Source: Novosphingobium capsulatum NBRC 12533 | Lineage (GTDB): Bacteria; Pseudomonadota; Alphaproteobacteria; Sphingomonadales; Sphingomonadaceae | Direction of reading: 5' to 3' | Length of the DNA stretch: 64,000 nucleotides | NCBI RefSeq assembly: GCF_001598375.1 | Contig: NZ_BCYV01000006.1 | Location: 248,001-312,000, forward strand | Shown: positions 27,518 through 37,613 of the stretch, one piece after another | Layout: each line of letters begins with the position of its first letter | Position numbering within the stretch: the first letter of the stretch is position 1 | Translations under genes and position numbers: made by a program | Notes under the pieces: generated by a model | Told to the model about the DNA's origin: nothing | The model's database searches: none | The model's input: only the letters and a program-made list of their open reading frames with translations

Positions 27518-28315
27518 TCAGTGGACGAAGCGGGCCACCACGTCGCGATAGGACCGGCTCACCTTCACCTCGGCGCCGGATTCCAGCACCAGGAAGCATT
27601 CGCCATTGGTATGCGGGCGCACCTGGCGCACCTGATCGAGGTTGACGATCTTGGAGCGGTGGACACGCTGGAACACGCGCGGGTCGAGCCGGCGTTCGAG
27701 ATCCTTCATCGTTTCGCGCAGGATCAGCGAATTGTCGCCGGTGTAGATGCACATATAGTCGCCGGCAGCCTCGATGCGCTCGATCGTGTCCACGTCGACG
27801 CGGAAGATCTGGCCGCGATCCTTGATGTTGATCAGCTTTTCAAAACGGCCTGCGGCCACTTCGCCATCGTCTTCCAGTTCGGGCATGGCGTCGGGCGCCA
27901 CTTCGGCCAGCACGTTCTTGAGCTTTTCCACTTCCTCCAGCCCGCGCTTTTCGGCCATGCGCGTGCGCGCCCGGTCAAGCGCATCGGCCAGGCGGTCTTC
28001 CTCCACCGGCTTGAGCAGGTAGTCCACGGCATTCGCCTCGAACGCCTTGAGCGCGTGTTCGGAATAGGCGGTGACGAAGACGAAGAGCGGCGGATCGATT
28101 TCCATCACTCCCTTGACCACGCTGAACCCGTCGAAGCCGGGCATCTGGATATCGAGAAAGACCAGGTCGGGCTTTTCGGTCTTGATCTTGCGGATCGCCT
28201 CGCGTCCGTTGGAACAGGTGTCGATCACCTCGACATCGGGGAAGGCCTGGAGACGCAGCTGGAGGCCCTGGATGGCGAGTTTCTCGTCGTCGACGAGGAT
28301 CGTGCGGATGGTCAT
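27518..28315 (-). CDS. LytTR-family DNA-binding response regulator
   Basis: A 265-residue two-component regulator. The receiver domain (1-120) has the acidic pair D9/D10, phospho-acceptor Asp55 in VFLDIQMPG, Thr in FVTAYSEHALKAF and Lys in YLLKPVEE. A charged linker rich in Glu (125-160) leads to a LytTR DNA-binding domain (about 165-265; IEAAGDYMCIYTGDNSLILRETM, FQRVHRSKIVNL). It lies 103 bp behind the histidine kinase gene on the same strand and is almost certainly its partner. Confidence 0.93.
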   Translation of the reverse strand: MTIRTILVDDEKLAIQGLQLRLQAFPDVEVIDTCSNGREAIRKIKTEKPDLVFLDIQMPGFDGFSVVKGVMEIDPPLFVFVTAYSEHALKAFEANAVDYLLKPVEEDRLADALDRARTRMAEKRGLEEVEKLKNVLAEVAPDAMPELEDDGEVAAGRFEKLINIKDRGQIFRVDVDTIERIEAAGDYMCIYTGDNSLILRETMKDLERRLDPRVFQRVHRSKIVNLDQVRQVRPHTNGECFLVLESGAEVKVSRSYRDVVARFVH

Positions 28316-28418
28316 TTGCTACCTTTGCCTGGAGCGTCTGCCCTGTTGTGGTTTTTTTGCCCCCGCGTGACAAATGCGACAAGCCCGAAAAGTTCCCGAG
28401 GCATGCCCACCTGCGTCG

Positions 28419-29603
28419 TCATGCCCGTGCCAGCCGGTTGCCCGGTTGGGCGAGCGTGGCGGGCTCCTCCTTTGCCTCGAACGGCAGTTCGATGGTCACG
28501 GCAAAGCCACCTTCGGGGCGGTTGCCCACCTCGAAGCGTTGCTGGCTGCCATAGGCCTGCGCCAGGCGATCACGAATGTTGGGCAGGCCTACGCCCGTGG
28601 AAACCGGGTATCCCGGCGTAGAAGGGCTATCGGCAGAGTCGGTTTGCACACCGAACAGCGTTGATGGATCGGTGCCTGCTGGCAAGCCCGGCCCGGTGTC
28701 CGACACGGTGACCCGCAGCATGGGGCCGACGAGTTGCGCCGCGATGGTGATCTGGGCGCCGTCTTCCAGCGCGCTGACCGCATACTTGATGGCGTTTTCC
28801 ACCAGTGGCTGCAGCAGCAGCGAGGGCATCAGCGCCGACCGCGCAGCGTCATCGATGCGAAACTCGGTCCGCAGCCGCTCTTCAAAGCGCATCAACTCGA
28901 TATCGAGGTAGAGCTTGAGCGTCTCGACCTCCTGCGCCACCGTCACCCGGCCGGTCGGCTCGTTGATCAGGGTATAGCGTAGGAAGGCAGAAAGCCGGGT
29001 CAGCATGGCATTGGCCGGCTCTGTCTGCTTGAGCAGTACCAGCGTGGAAATCGAATTGAGCGTGTTGAACAGGAAATGCGGGTTGAGCTGGTAACGCAGC
29101 ATGGCCAGCTGGGCTGACGTCGCCTGCGCCTCGAGATAGAGCAACTGGTCGTTCTGCTCTTCCACCTGGATATAGAAGTTGATCGCGTAATAGAGCGCGG
29201 ACCATGCCCCCAGCAGGGTGAGGTCGATATAGAACACGCCCAGGAACAGCTGGGCAAAGCCGGCGTCGCTGCCGGGGCGATAGAGGCTGATTACCCAGGC
29301 ATCGATGAAGGCATAGAGCCCCACGGCCACGGCCAGGACCAGCGCGGTGGCACCCCAGGTGATGATCGGGCGCCGGTTGATCAGCGCGCGATAGATCACC
29401 GAGAGGATCGACGAGATCGAAAAGCCGGTGATCGAGGCGATCAGCACGATCAGCAGGAACGACCAGGGCTGGGCATTGGCCAGGCTGGACATGGCGCGCA
29501 GCAGCATGGCGCCGCCCCAGCCAACGAACTGGAGCCGCCAGAAGGCGCGGTTCTTGTTGCCGAAGAACGGCGTGGGGCGAAGCGGCAGCATGGCCATGAC
29601 CAT
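28419..29603 (-). CDS. LytS/YpdA-type sensor histidine kinase
   Basis: A 394-residue membrane kinase of the His_kinase/HATPase_c class that pairs with LytTR regulators. Four predicted membrane helices (about 27-45, 48-72, 85-105, 115-145) form the sensor part. The phospho-acceptor His176 lies in LRYQLNPHFLFNTLNS, and the ATPase lobe has the N box (VENAIKYAV), G1 (DTGPGLP) and GVGLPNIRDRL. No extracellular sensing domain is visible, so the signal is probably sensed within the membrane. Start may be any of three ATGs at 29603, 29597 or 29591. It begins 6 bp after the M48 gene stop. Confidence 0.92.
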   Translation of the reverse strand: MVMAMLPLRPTPFFGNKNRAFWRLQFVGWGGAMLLRAMSSLANAQPWSFLLIVLIASITGFSISSILSVIYRALINRRPIITWGATALVLAVAVGLYAFIDAWVISLYRPGSDAGFAQLFLGVFYIDLTLLGAWSALYYAINFYIQVEEQNDQLLYLEAQATSAQLAMLRYQLNPHFLFNTLNSISTLVLLKQTEPANAMLTRLSAFLRYTLINEPTGRVTVAQEVETLKLYLDIELMRFEERLRTEFRIDDAARSALMPSLLLQPLVENAIKYAVSALEDGAQITIAAQLVGPMLRVTVSDTGPGLPAGTDPSTLFGVQTDSADSPSTPGYPVSTGVGLPNIRDRLAQAYGSQQRFEVGNRPEGGFAVTIELPFEAKEEPATLAQPGNRLARA

Positions 29604-29609
29604 CGCGTT

Positions 29610-30659
29610 CTAGCGCCTTGGCGCGCCGGGCGCCATGGGTGCCTTGTCCACAGCACCGGCCGGTTGGGGCATCGCCGGTTGCGGCATCGGCGGGGCGCCA
29701 TCCTCGCGGCGGAACAGGCGTGGCCAATCGGCCTTGACGCCATGGTGGGTGGCGGCCTGCATCGTCGCGATCTCTGCCGCCATGGTACGCACGCGGGTGC
29801 GCCAGCTGCCATGATCGGGTGAGGCGAAGAACAGGATTTCATAGCGCGGGCCGATGCGCCGCATCCATGCCATGGCGGCGGCCGGATCATAGCCGGCGTT
29901 CTGCAGCAGCCACACCGATAGCCGATCGGCCTCGCGCTCGGTCTTGCGGGCGCTGCCGCCGTGTTCCAGCCAGGTCTGGTGATCGAGCACGGCATGGGCC
30001 AGTTCGTGCGCGGTCAGCGCGGCGATCTCGGCCTCGTCCCACTTGGCCACTTCGGCCATGGGCCGGCCGATGCGCACCGTATCGCGGTTGGCGCCGGCAT
30101 TGCCCTTGCTGTCATCCATCAGGAAGCGCACCTGGCACACCGGCTCGCCGACGATCGTCAGGCGCTGCCCGCCGGCGAGGTCCAGCGTGACCCGGCCATC
30201 GCGCGCGGCATCGCGTTCAAGCGCATCCTGCAGCGCAAACAGCCGGTCCCACTTGCCTTGGCGTGGCACCGGCAGGCTCGATACCGCCAGCGCATCGACA
30301 CTCTCCACCGTGGCATTGAGGGGCAGGCCCGCGCGTGCCGCCGGGCCATCGCTTGCCATCGCGCCCACGCCAATATCGCCGGCGAGGCCATAGACCTGCC
30401 GCGCCAGCGCCGGATCATCGAACGTGCGCACATCCTGCAGCATCACGCCGATGCCCGGCGCCACGCGCGCGCAATAGGGCGCATTGGCGCGAGCCAGCTT
30501 CCAGCCAATGCTCTGCACCGTCACGTCATTGCGCTGGATCTCGTCAACCGGCTGCAGCGGAACAGGCTTGGCCATAGTGGGTTGGGCCAGCGCGGGCTGC
30601 GCCGTGGCGATGGCAAGCAGCAGCGGCACCAGGCCGGCTGCCTGGCGCCTCATCGTCAT
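29610..30659 (-). CDS. Periplasmic M48-family metalloprotease with PDZ-like region
   Basis: A 349-residue exported protein with a signal peptide (1-25). The zinc site is H218-E-x-x-H222 in TAHELAHAVLDH with third ligand Glu241 in the ExxAD motif TEREAD. Before it, residues about 90-180 look like a PDZ-type domain (GVGAMASDGPAARAGLPLNATVESVDAL), unusual for M48 enzymes and possibly a substrate-recognition module. The C-terminal tail is Pro/Met-rich. The ATG overlaps the stop of the DsbA-like gene (ATGA), so both are translated together, consistent with envelope protein quality control. Confidence 0.87.
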   Translation of the reverse strand: MTMRRQAAGLVPLLLAIATAQPALAQPTMAKPVPLQPVDEIQRNDVTVQSIGWKLARANAPYCARVAPGIGVMLQDVRTFDDPALARQVYGLAGDIGVGAMASDGPAARAGLPLNATVESVDALAVSSLPVPRQGKWDRLFALQDALERDAARDGRVTLDLAGGQRLTIVGEPVCQVRFLMDDSKGNAGANRDTVRIGRPMAEVAKWDEAEIAALTAHELAHAVLDHQTWLEHGGSARKTEREADRLSVWLLQNAGYDPAAAMAWMRRIGPRYEILFFASPDHGSWRTRVRTMAAEIATMQAATHHGVKADWPRLFRREDGAPPMPQPAMPQPAGAVDKAPMAPGAPRR

Positions 30660-31486
30660 GCGCCTTGCGCCTTGTCGCCGCTGCGCGCGGCATCGATCGC
30701 CTGTTGCAGCCGTTCCTTGCCCACCGCACCGCTCAGCAACTGGTCGCCGGCCACCCAGGCGGGCGTGCCGCTCACGCCCAGCTGGCGCGCGAGATCGAGA
30801 TTGCGCTGCAGTTCCTTCATCGTGCCCGGCTGCGCGGCAAAGGCAGTCGCTGCCGTGGTATCGAGGCCGGCCTTGCCGGCGGCTGCGGTGATGCTTTCCG
30901 GGCTGGGCCGCTCGCCGCTGAACATCGCCTTGTGGAACTGCGGATATTTGCCTTGCGCGGCAGCCGCCAGGCCCATGCGCGCGGCCGGCACGCTCTGCGC
31001 CGAAATGATCGGCAACTCGCGCACCACGACCTTGAGATCGGGATTGGCGGCCACCAGCGCTTCCACGTCAGCCACGCTGCCGCGGCAATAGGTGCAGGCA
31101 AAGTCGGTGAATTCCACCAGCGTCACGCGGCCCTGCGGGTTGCCGAGCACGGCGCCGGGAAACGGCGTTTCCAGCGCGCCGCGCAAGGGCGCCACGCGGC
31201 TCGATGCCTCGCGCGCTTCCAGCCTGGCGGCGGCATCGCTGAGGATTTCGGGATGATCGAGCAAGGTCTGGCGCACCAGCCCTTCGAGCGCCTTGCGTTC
31301 CTTGCCGTCGATGCCGGCATCGGCCAGGGCCTTGGTCAGCTGCGCTTCGTCAAGCTGGGCCGTTTCCGTCTGGGCCACGGCATCACGGTGGCGGCTCGAG
31401 GCCACCCACCAGGCGAGGGCGGCAGCCACGGCTGCCACCAGGACCAGCAGAACCACGAACGAACGGCGTTGGGCAGGCGCTGTCAT
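30656..31486 (-). CDS. DsbA-family thiol:disulfide oxidoreductase
   Basis: A 276-residue membrane-anchored periplasmic thioredoxin-fold protein. One N-terminal helix (about 10-30) anchors it, a charged helical segment (45-100) follows as in ScsC/Com1-like proteins, and the thioredoxin domain carries the CxxC pair C131-T-Y-C134 in EFTDFACTYC and a cis-Pro loop (VSGTPAWVAG). The N-terminal helices could mediate oligomerisation as in ScsC. It may oxidise or isomerise disulfides with DsbB (1313-1810) as possible recycler. It overlaps the downstream M48 gene by 4 bp and follows the other M48 gene by 4 bp. Confidence 0.9.
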   Translation of the reverse strand: MTAPAQRRSFVVLLVLVAAVAAALAWWVASSRHRDAVAQTETAQLDEAQLTKALADAGIDGKERKALEGLVRQTLLDHPEILSDAAARLEAREASSRVAPLRGALETPFPGAVLGNPQGRVTLVEFTDFACTYCRGSVADVEALVAANPDLKVVVRELPIISAQSVPAARMGLAAAAQGKYPQFHKAMFSGERPSPESITAAAGKAGLDTTAATAFAAQPGTMKELQRNLDLARQLGVSGTPAWVAGDQLLSGAVGKERLQQAIDAARSGDKAQGA

Positions 31487-31490
31487 CGGC

Positions 31491-32873
31491 TTACTTCTTC
31501 TTCCTTTGCCGTTCCATCATCGCCTGGGCCGACATGGCAATATCCTGCGCGCGCAGCCAGTCGGGCGTGCCCTTGGGCAGGCCGTCCTCGGCCGCCTGGG
31601 CGCTGCGTGCTGCCTCGGGCAACTGCATCTGCATCAACTGCTGCTCGGCACTGGCCAGGCGGGCACGGGGGGTATCCCCTTCGGCTTCGTAGACCACGCC
31701 AAGCTGATACCATGCAAACGGATTTTCGCGGTCCTTGGCCACCGCCGCCTTGAGCACGCGCTCCGCCTCGGCAAAGTTGGCCTTGTCCTCGGTGGCGAGC
31801 AGGGCGTGGCCGAAGGTGGTGGCGATCAACGGGTTGTTGCCAGTCAACTGCGTGGCACGGCGCAGGGGCGGGATGGCATCGGCTGGCTGGCCGGATTCGA
31901 GCAGCACCTGGCCCTTGAGTTCCAGCGCATAGGGATCATCGGGCAGTTGCTTGAGCATGGCGTCCACTTCGGCCAGCGCTTTGTCCATCAGCGCTTCCTT
32001 GTGATAGGCATAGGCACGGGCATAGTGGGCCGGGGCATCCTGCAGGTAATCGGGAAAGGCGCGCAGCGTGTCCTGCGGCTCGGCCAGGTAGCCATAGAGC
32101 TTGGCCTTCACGCGCAGGAAGCGGGCCTGCAGCTGCGGGTCCATCGGCGTGTTCCAGGCCGGATCGTGCTCGTAGACATCCTGAAGATAGGTCAGGCGGT
32201 CGGCCGTCATCGGGTGGGTGGAATAGAACTCCGCATCGGCATTGCGGGTAAAGCCATAGCGGAATTCCTGATTCTGCAGCTTCTTGAAGAAATCCAGCGA
32301 CCCGCGCCCGGAAATCCCCGCCTTGGACAGGAACTGCGCACCGGCAGCATCGGCTTGCGATTCCTGCGCGCGGCTGAAGGAGAGGTAGCTGCCCAGCGCC
32401 GCCTGCTGCCCCGCCATGAACACGCCCAGGCCCGCGTCAGCCGAACCGGCGGCAGCTGCGAGGCCACCGAGCAGCAGCGACAGCAGGGTGATGCCGGTGG
32501 CCGGCTTTGAACCTGCCGTGCTGATCACGTGGCCGCCGGTGATGTGGCCCAATTCGTGCGCCACCACGCCTTGCACTTCGTTGATATTGTCGGCCGCGCC
32601 CAGCAGCCCGGAATGGATATAGACCGCCTGACCGCCAGCCACGAAGGCGTTGATCGAACCATCGTTGAGCAGGATGATATCGACATTGCGCGGATCGAGC
32701 CCGGCCGCCTTGATCAGCGGGGCCGACATGTCGCGGAACAGCGCTTCGGTCTCCGCGTCGCGCAGCACCTCTTGCGCCATGACCGGTTGCACGGTCAGCG
32801 CCATGGCCACGACGACCGAACACAGCGCAGCCAAGGGTCGGCGCAGACGGGAGGAAATGAGGGCGGGCTTCAC
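31491..32873 (-). CDS. BepA-like M48 metalloprotease with TPR repeats
   Basis: A 460-residue exported protein: signal peptide (1-34), M48 peptidase domain with H106-E-x-x-H110 in VVAHELGHITGGH and the third-ligand helix SRAQESQADAAGAQ, followed by a C-terminal TPR region (about 270-450; repeated Ala/Leu helices with YALELKGQVLLESGQPADA and PFAWYQLGVVYEAEGDTPRA). This is the layout of BepA/YfgC, which assists or degrades misassembled outer-membrane proteins such as LptD. Start GTG at 32873 was chosen since it gives a clean signal peptide; the frame opens upstream only with TTG at 32918. Confidence 0.92.
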   Translation of the reverse strand: MKPALISSRLRRPLAALCSVVVAMALTVQPVMAQEVLRDAETEALFRDMSAPLIKAAGLDPRNVDIILLNDGSINAFVAGGQAVYIHSGLLGAADNINEVQGVVAHELGHITGGHVISTAGSKPATGITLLSLLLGGLAAAAGSADAGLGVFMAGQQAALGSYLSFSRAQESQADAAGAQFLSKAGISGRGSLDFFKKLQNQEFRYGFTRNADAEFYSTHPMTADRLTYLQDVYEHDPAWNTPMDPQLQARFLRVKAKLYGYLAEPQDTLRAFPDYLQDAPAHYARAYAYHKEALMDKALAEVDAMLKQLPDDPYALELKGQVLLESGQPADAIPPLRRATQLTGNNPLIATTFGHALLATEDKANFAEAERVLKAAVAKDRENPFAWYQLGVVYEAEGDTPRARLASAEQQLMQMQLPEAARSAQAAEDGLPKGTPDWLRAQDIAMSAQAMMERQRKKK

Positions 32874-32881
32874 GATACCGG

Positions 32882-33835
32882 TTATTGTGGCGCGGAATGA
32901 ACCGATGGTGAAGCGCAAACCGTGGTGATGAACGCGGTTACCGCTGCAAGCGGCCGTGCCTCGCGCGCGAAGGGGCGGGCAAAGGCCATGATCATCCGCT
33001 CGTGATCGATCCCGTCGAGCACCTGCGCCTGCGTCGGCTGGCCGGCTGCGGTCATTGCGGCGGCCAGGGCCAGGCTGTTGCGCGGGCGCACGCGGGTGTC
33101 CTGCGCGCCGTGCAGCAGCAGCAGCGGCGGCGCGCCGGTGCGGGCATGGGTGATCGGCTGAGTCTGCGCCAGATCGGCGCAGTGGCCGAACGTGGCGATC
33201 GAGGCGGGATCGTCCAGCGGCAGGAAATCCGCCGGGGTGGAAAGGCCGATCACCCCCGCCAGGGCATCGGCATCAAGCCCTTCGTCGGCCATCCAGCGCT
33301 TGTCCAGCGCCAGGGCCAGCGCGTTGTAGGCGCCCGCCGAATGGCCCATCAGCACGACGCGGGCCGGATCGCCGCCCAGCGCGCCGATGTGATCAGCCAC
33401 CCAGCGCAGCGCGCGGGCACCATCGGCCAACATGATCGGCCAGCGGCCCTGTGGCAGCAGGCGATACCCCGCCAGCACGACCAGGCAGCTTTCGGGCGCC
33501 ATTGCGCCGATCAGGCTGCGCGCCATGAAGCGATAGTCTTGCGGCCGGCCGCTGTCCCAGGCGCCGCCGTGGATGAAGACCACCACGGGCAGCCGGGCAT
33601 CGGACGCGGTGCCGGGCGGGGCATAGACTTCCAGGCGCTGCTGCGGATCGGGGCCAAAGCGGGCCTGCGCCTGGCAGGCGATGCCACTGCGGCCGCCGCG
33701 CAGCGCCAGGTCTGCGGAGTCGAGCAGGGCCACCGGGTTGCGGGCCAGGGCGCGGCGATAAAGGGCGTGGCCGACCAGGCCAATCGTTGCCCAGCCCAGC
33801 AAGCCTGAGCCAACGAACCATCGAGAGAATTTCAT
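32882..33835 (-). CDS. Alpha/beta hydrolase (carboxylesterase/HSL-like), membrane anchored
   Basis: A 317-residue alpha/beta-hydrolase. The N-terminal segment has one hydrophobic helix (about 8-24) that is probably an anchor or uncleaved signal. The oxyanion motif HGG is at residues 89-91 (VVFIHGGAWDSG), the nucleophile Ser166 in MGHSAGAYN, the acid Asp246 in HGAQDTRV and the base His278 in GIDHERM, a complete triad. Substrate unknown. ATG 33835 fits; the upstream extension of the frame overlaps the groEL terminator. The BepA-like gene starts 8 bp after its stop. Confidence 0.88.
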   Translation of the reverse strand: MKFSRWFVGSGLLGWATIGLVGHALYRRALARNPVALLDSADLALRGGRSGIACQAQARFGPDPQQRLEVYAPPGTASDARLPVVVFIHGGAWDSGRPQDYRFMARSLIGAMAPESCLVVLAGYRLLPQGRWPIMLADGARALRWVADHIGALGGDPARVVLMGHSAGAYNALALALDKRWMADEGLDADALAGVIGLSTPADFLPLDDPASIATFGHCADLAQTQPITHARTGAPPLLLLHGAQDTRVRPRNSLALAAAMTAAGQPTQAQVLDGIDHERMIMAFARPFAREARPLAAVTAFITTVCASPSVHSAPQ

Positions 33836-33906
33836 CGTTTGTGCAAACTCCCCCACGCCGATGGCGGTTCCCGTCCGATGGCACTGCCCGGGCGGGCCCA
33901 CAACAG

Positions 33907-33939
33907 GAAAAGGGCCGCCCGGTTTCCCAAGCGGCCCTT
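33907..33939 (-). terminator. Rho-independent terminator of groESL
   Basis: On the minus strand, AAGGGCCGC and GCGGCCCTT form a 9-bp perfect stem (33931-33939 with 33910-33918), followed by TTTCC. It lies 29 bp after the groEL stop. Confidence 0.85.
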
Positions 33940-33967
33940 CCCATTTTTCCAAGCGGTTGGCGTGGAC

Positions 33968-35614
<1,647 letters not shown>

Positions 35615-35661
35615 TCAGTTCCTTTGAATACGGGAAATGGAAATTCGGAAAAATCGGGTGA

Positions 35662-35949
35662 TCAGCCGATCACGCCCAGGATGTCCGATTCCTTCATGAT
35701 CAGCAGGTCTTCGCCCGACACCTTCACTTCGGTGCCCGACCACTTGCCGAACAGCACGCGATCGCCGACCTTGACGTCGAGCGGGGTGATCGTGCCGTTT
35801 TCGGCGCGCGAACCGGTGCCAACGGCAACGATTTCGCCTTCAGCGGGCTTTTCCTTGGCGCTGTCGGGGATGATGATCCCGCCGGCGGTCTTTTCCTCGG
35901 CTTCGACGCGGCGCACCAGCACGCGGTCGTGCAGCGGACGGAAAGTCAT
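35662..35949 (-). CDS. groES: 10 kDa co-chaperonin GroES
   Basis: A 95-residue co-chaperonin, the lid of the GroEL cage. It starts [33 protein letters not shown], whose middle is the mobile loop that binds GroEL, and ends with SDILGVIG. It is the first gene of groESL; its 5-prime region carries a CIRCE operator and a TTGACG promoter. Confidence 0.98.
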   Translation of the reverse strand: MTFRPLHDRVLVRRVEAEEKTAGGIIIPDSAKEKPAEGEIVAVGTGSRAENGTITPLDVKVGDRVLFGKWSGTEVKVSGEDLLIMKESDILGVIG

Positions 35950-35992
35950 GGGTTGCTCCCTCTTCCAATCAGAATTGGCTTACGAAATCTGC

Positions 35993-36021
35993 GCTGGCAC
36001 TCTCACCTCGAGAGTGCCAGC
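35993..36021 (-). promoter_or_regulatory. CIRCE operator (HrcA binding site) upstream of groESL
   Basis: Inverted repeat CTGGCACTC-N9-GAGTGCCAG (35994-36020, extended one base on each side), matching the CIRCE layout TTAGCACTC-N9-GAGTGCTAA in its core GCACTC/GAGTGC. It lies between the -10 box and the groES start, so HrcA would block or pause transcription at normal temperature. Confidence 0.93.
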
Positions 36022-36027
36022 GGGGCG

Positions 36028-36057
36028 CATATGGGTGGCGCCGCCCGCCAGCGTCAA
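36028..36057 (-). promoter_or_regulatory. groESL promoter
   Basis: Minus strand TTGACG (36052-36057), an 18-bp spacer and CATATG (36028-36033), directly upstream of the CIRCE element. Looks like a housekeeping-sigma promoter. Confidence 0.6.
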
Positions 36058-36169
36058 GGGGGCAGCTACAGATTCTTTGTTTCGTTTTGGCGTGTCGTGC
36101 GTTGCTATGCGCCAGAATCACCATGGGGCGAATGCGGCAAGCAAACCGGCGCCTGCCCGTGCCGGCTGA

Positions 36170-37570
36170 TCAAGGCAGCAAGCCCAGCCGATCGCGGCGA
36201 TGCCAGCGCCAGATCAGCAGCGCCGCCACGCAGACCAGCCCGGCCATCAGGCCCAGCCACACGCCCATCCCACCCAGCGGAGTATAAAGCCCAAGGCCGA
36301 TGGCCGTGAGCAGGCCCGGCACCCAATAGCCGAACATGGCAATTGTCATCGGCACGCGGGTATCCTGCAGGCCGCGCAGCACCGCGCCGCAGGTGGCCTG
36401 CGCGCCATCGAACAGCTGGAACGCAGCGGCCACGATCAGGAATTGCAGGGCATAGCCCACCAGCGCGGCATTGGCCGGATCGCCCACGTCGATGTACAGA
36501 CCCAGGATCAGCCGGGGAATCGCAAGCATCACGGCGGCCATCGTGCCCATGAAGCCCACGCTCATCGCCAGGGCGGTCCATCCGGCACGGGCAATCCCGG
36601 CATGGTCGCGCGCGCCATAGGCCAGCCCGACGCGAATCGTGGCGGCCTGGCCCAGGCCGAACGGCACCTGAAACGTCATGCCCGCCAACTGCATCGCCAC
36701 GGTATGGGCCGCCAGCTGCACTTCGCCGATGCGCCCGATCAACAGGGCCGCGCCGTTGAACAACCCGGCTTCGGCCACGATCGTGGCGCAGATCGGCAGG
36801 CCGATCTTCCACACATCGGCAAAGCGGCGCCATTCCGCGCGCCACCAGCGGCCGAGCAGGTGATAGCGGTGCAGCCGCCGGTCAAACCGCAGCACCAGGC
36901 CATAGGCCGCCAGCATCGCGCTGCTGGTGACGACGCTCGACCAGGCCGAGCCCATCAGGCCCAGCGCCGGCATGCCGGCATGGCCATAGACGAAGATCCA
37001 GTTGCCGGTGGCATTGACGACCACGGCCAGCGCGGTGATTGCCGTGCCAATGCCGGGGCGGCCCAGCGTGGAAACGACCGTGCGCAGCAGTGAGGAAAGC
37101 ACCGCCGGCACGCAGGCCAGCGACAGCACGGCCAGGAACGGCACGGCGAGCACGACCACCGCCTCGCTCTGCCCGGTGGCGCGCAGCAGCGGCCCACCCA
37201 ACTGGCACAGCGCCATGGCCACCACGGCCGCCAGCACGCCCACCCACGCACCCATGCGCACGGTTCGGCGCACCTCGCGCACGGCATGGCGGCGGCGGCC
37301 CAGCTCCGCCGCGATGAGTGGAGACGTCGCGCCGACCAGGCCGGTCAGGCTCCAGATCAGCAGGCCAAAGATCGATACCGCCAGCGATGACGCGGCCAGC
37401 GCCTCGGCCCCCAGCCGCGCCACGAACAGCACGTCGACGGCGAACACGGCCATCTGCAACAGGTTTGCCCCGACCAGCGGCGCAGCCAGGCGCAGCATCT
37501 CGCGCCATTCAGACGTGGCGTGCGGCCCGGCCAGATCGGGTGAAGTGGGCAGGGTAGTGGCGACGGTCAT
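36170..37570 (-). CDS. MATE family efflux transporter
   Basis: A 466-residue exporter of the multi-antimicrobial extrusion family, NorM-like, with 12 predicted membrane helices arranged as two similar halves. Typical segments: PLVGANLLQMAVFAVDVLFVARLG at TM1 and GAQATCGAVLRGLQDTRVP in the second half, which matches the family motif GxxxGxxxxRGxxxT/D. It exchanges drugs or cationic compounds for Na+ or H+. I placed the start at ATG 37570 (MTVATT); an ATG at 37582 lies upstream but has no better RBS. The ClC gene ends 43 bp upstream, on the same strand. Confidence 0.92.
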   Translation of the reverse strand: MTVATTLPTSPDLAGPHATSEWREMLRLAAPLVGANLLQMAVFAVDVLFVARLGAEALAASSLAVSIFGLLIWSLTGLVGATSPLIAAELGRRRHAVREVRRTVRMGAWVGVLAAVVAMALCQLGGPLLRATGQSEAVVVLAVPFLAVLSLACVPAVLSSLLRTVVSTLGRPGIGTAITALAVVVNATGNWIFVYGHAGMPALGLMGSAWSSVVTSSAMLAAYGLVLRFDRRLHRYHLLGRWWRAEWRRFADVWKIGLPICATIVAEAGLFNGAALLIGRIGEVQLAAHTVAMQLAGMTFQVPFGLGQAATIRVGLAYGARDHAGIARAGWTALAMSVGFMGTMAAVMLAIPRLILGLYIDVGDPANAALVGYALQFLIVAAAFQLFDGAQATCGAVLRGLQDTRVPMTIAMFGYWVPGLLTAIGLGLYTPLGGMGVWLGLMAGLVCVAALLIWRWHRRDRLGLLP

Positions 37571-37613
37571 GCCACCGCCCATAGGGATTGGGCGGCGCCG
37601 GGGAAAGGAAAAC

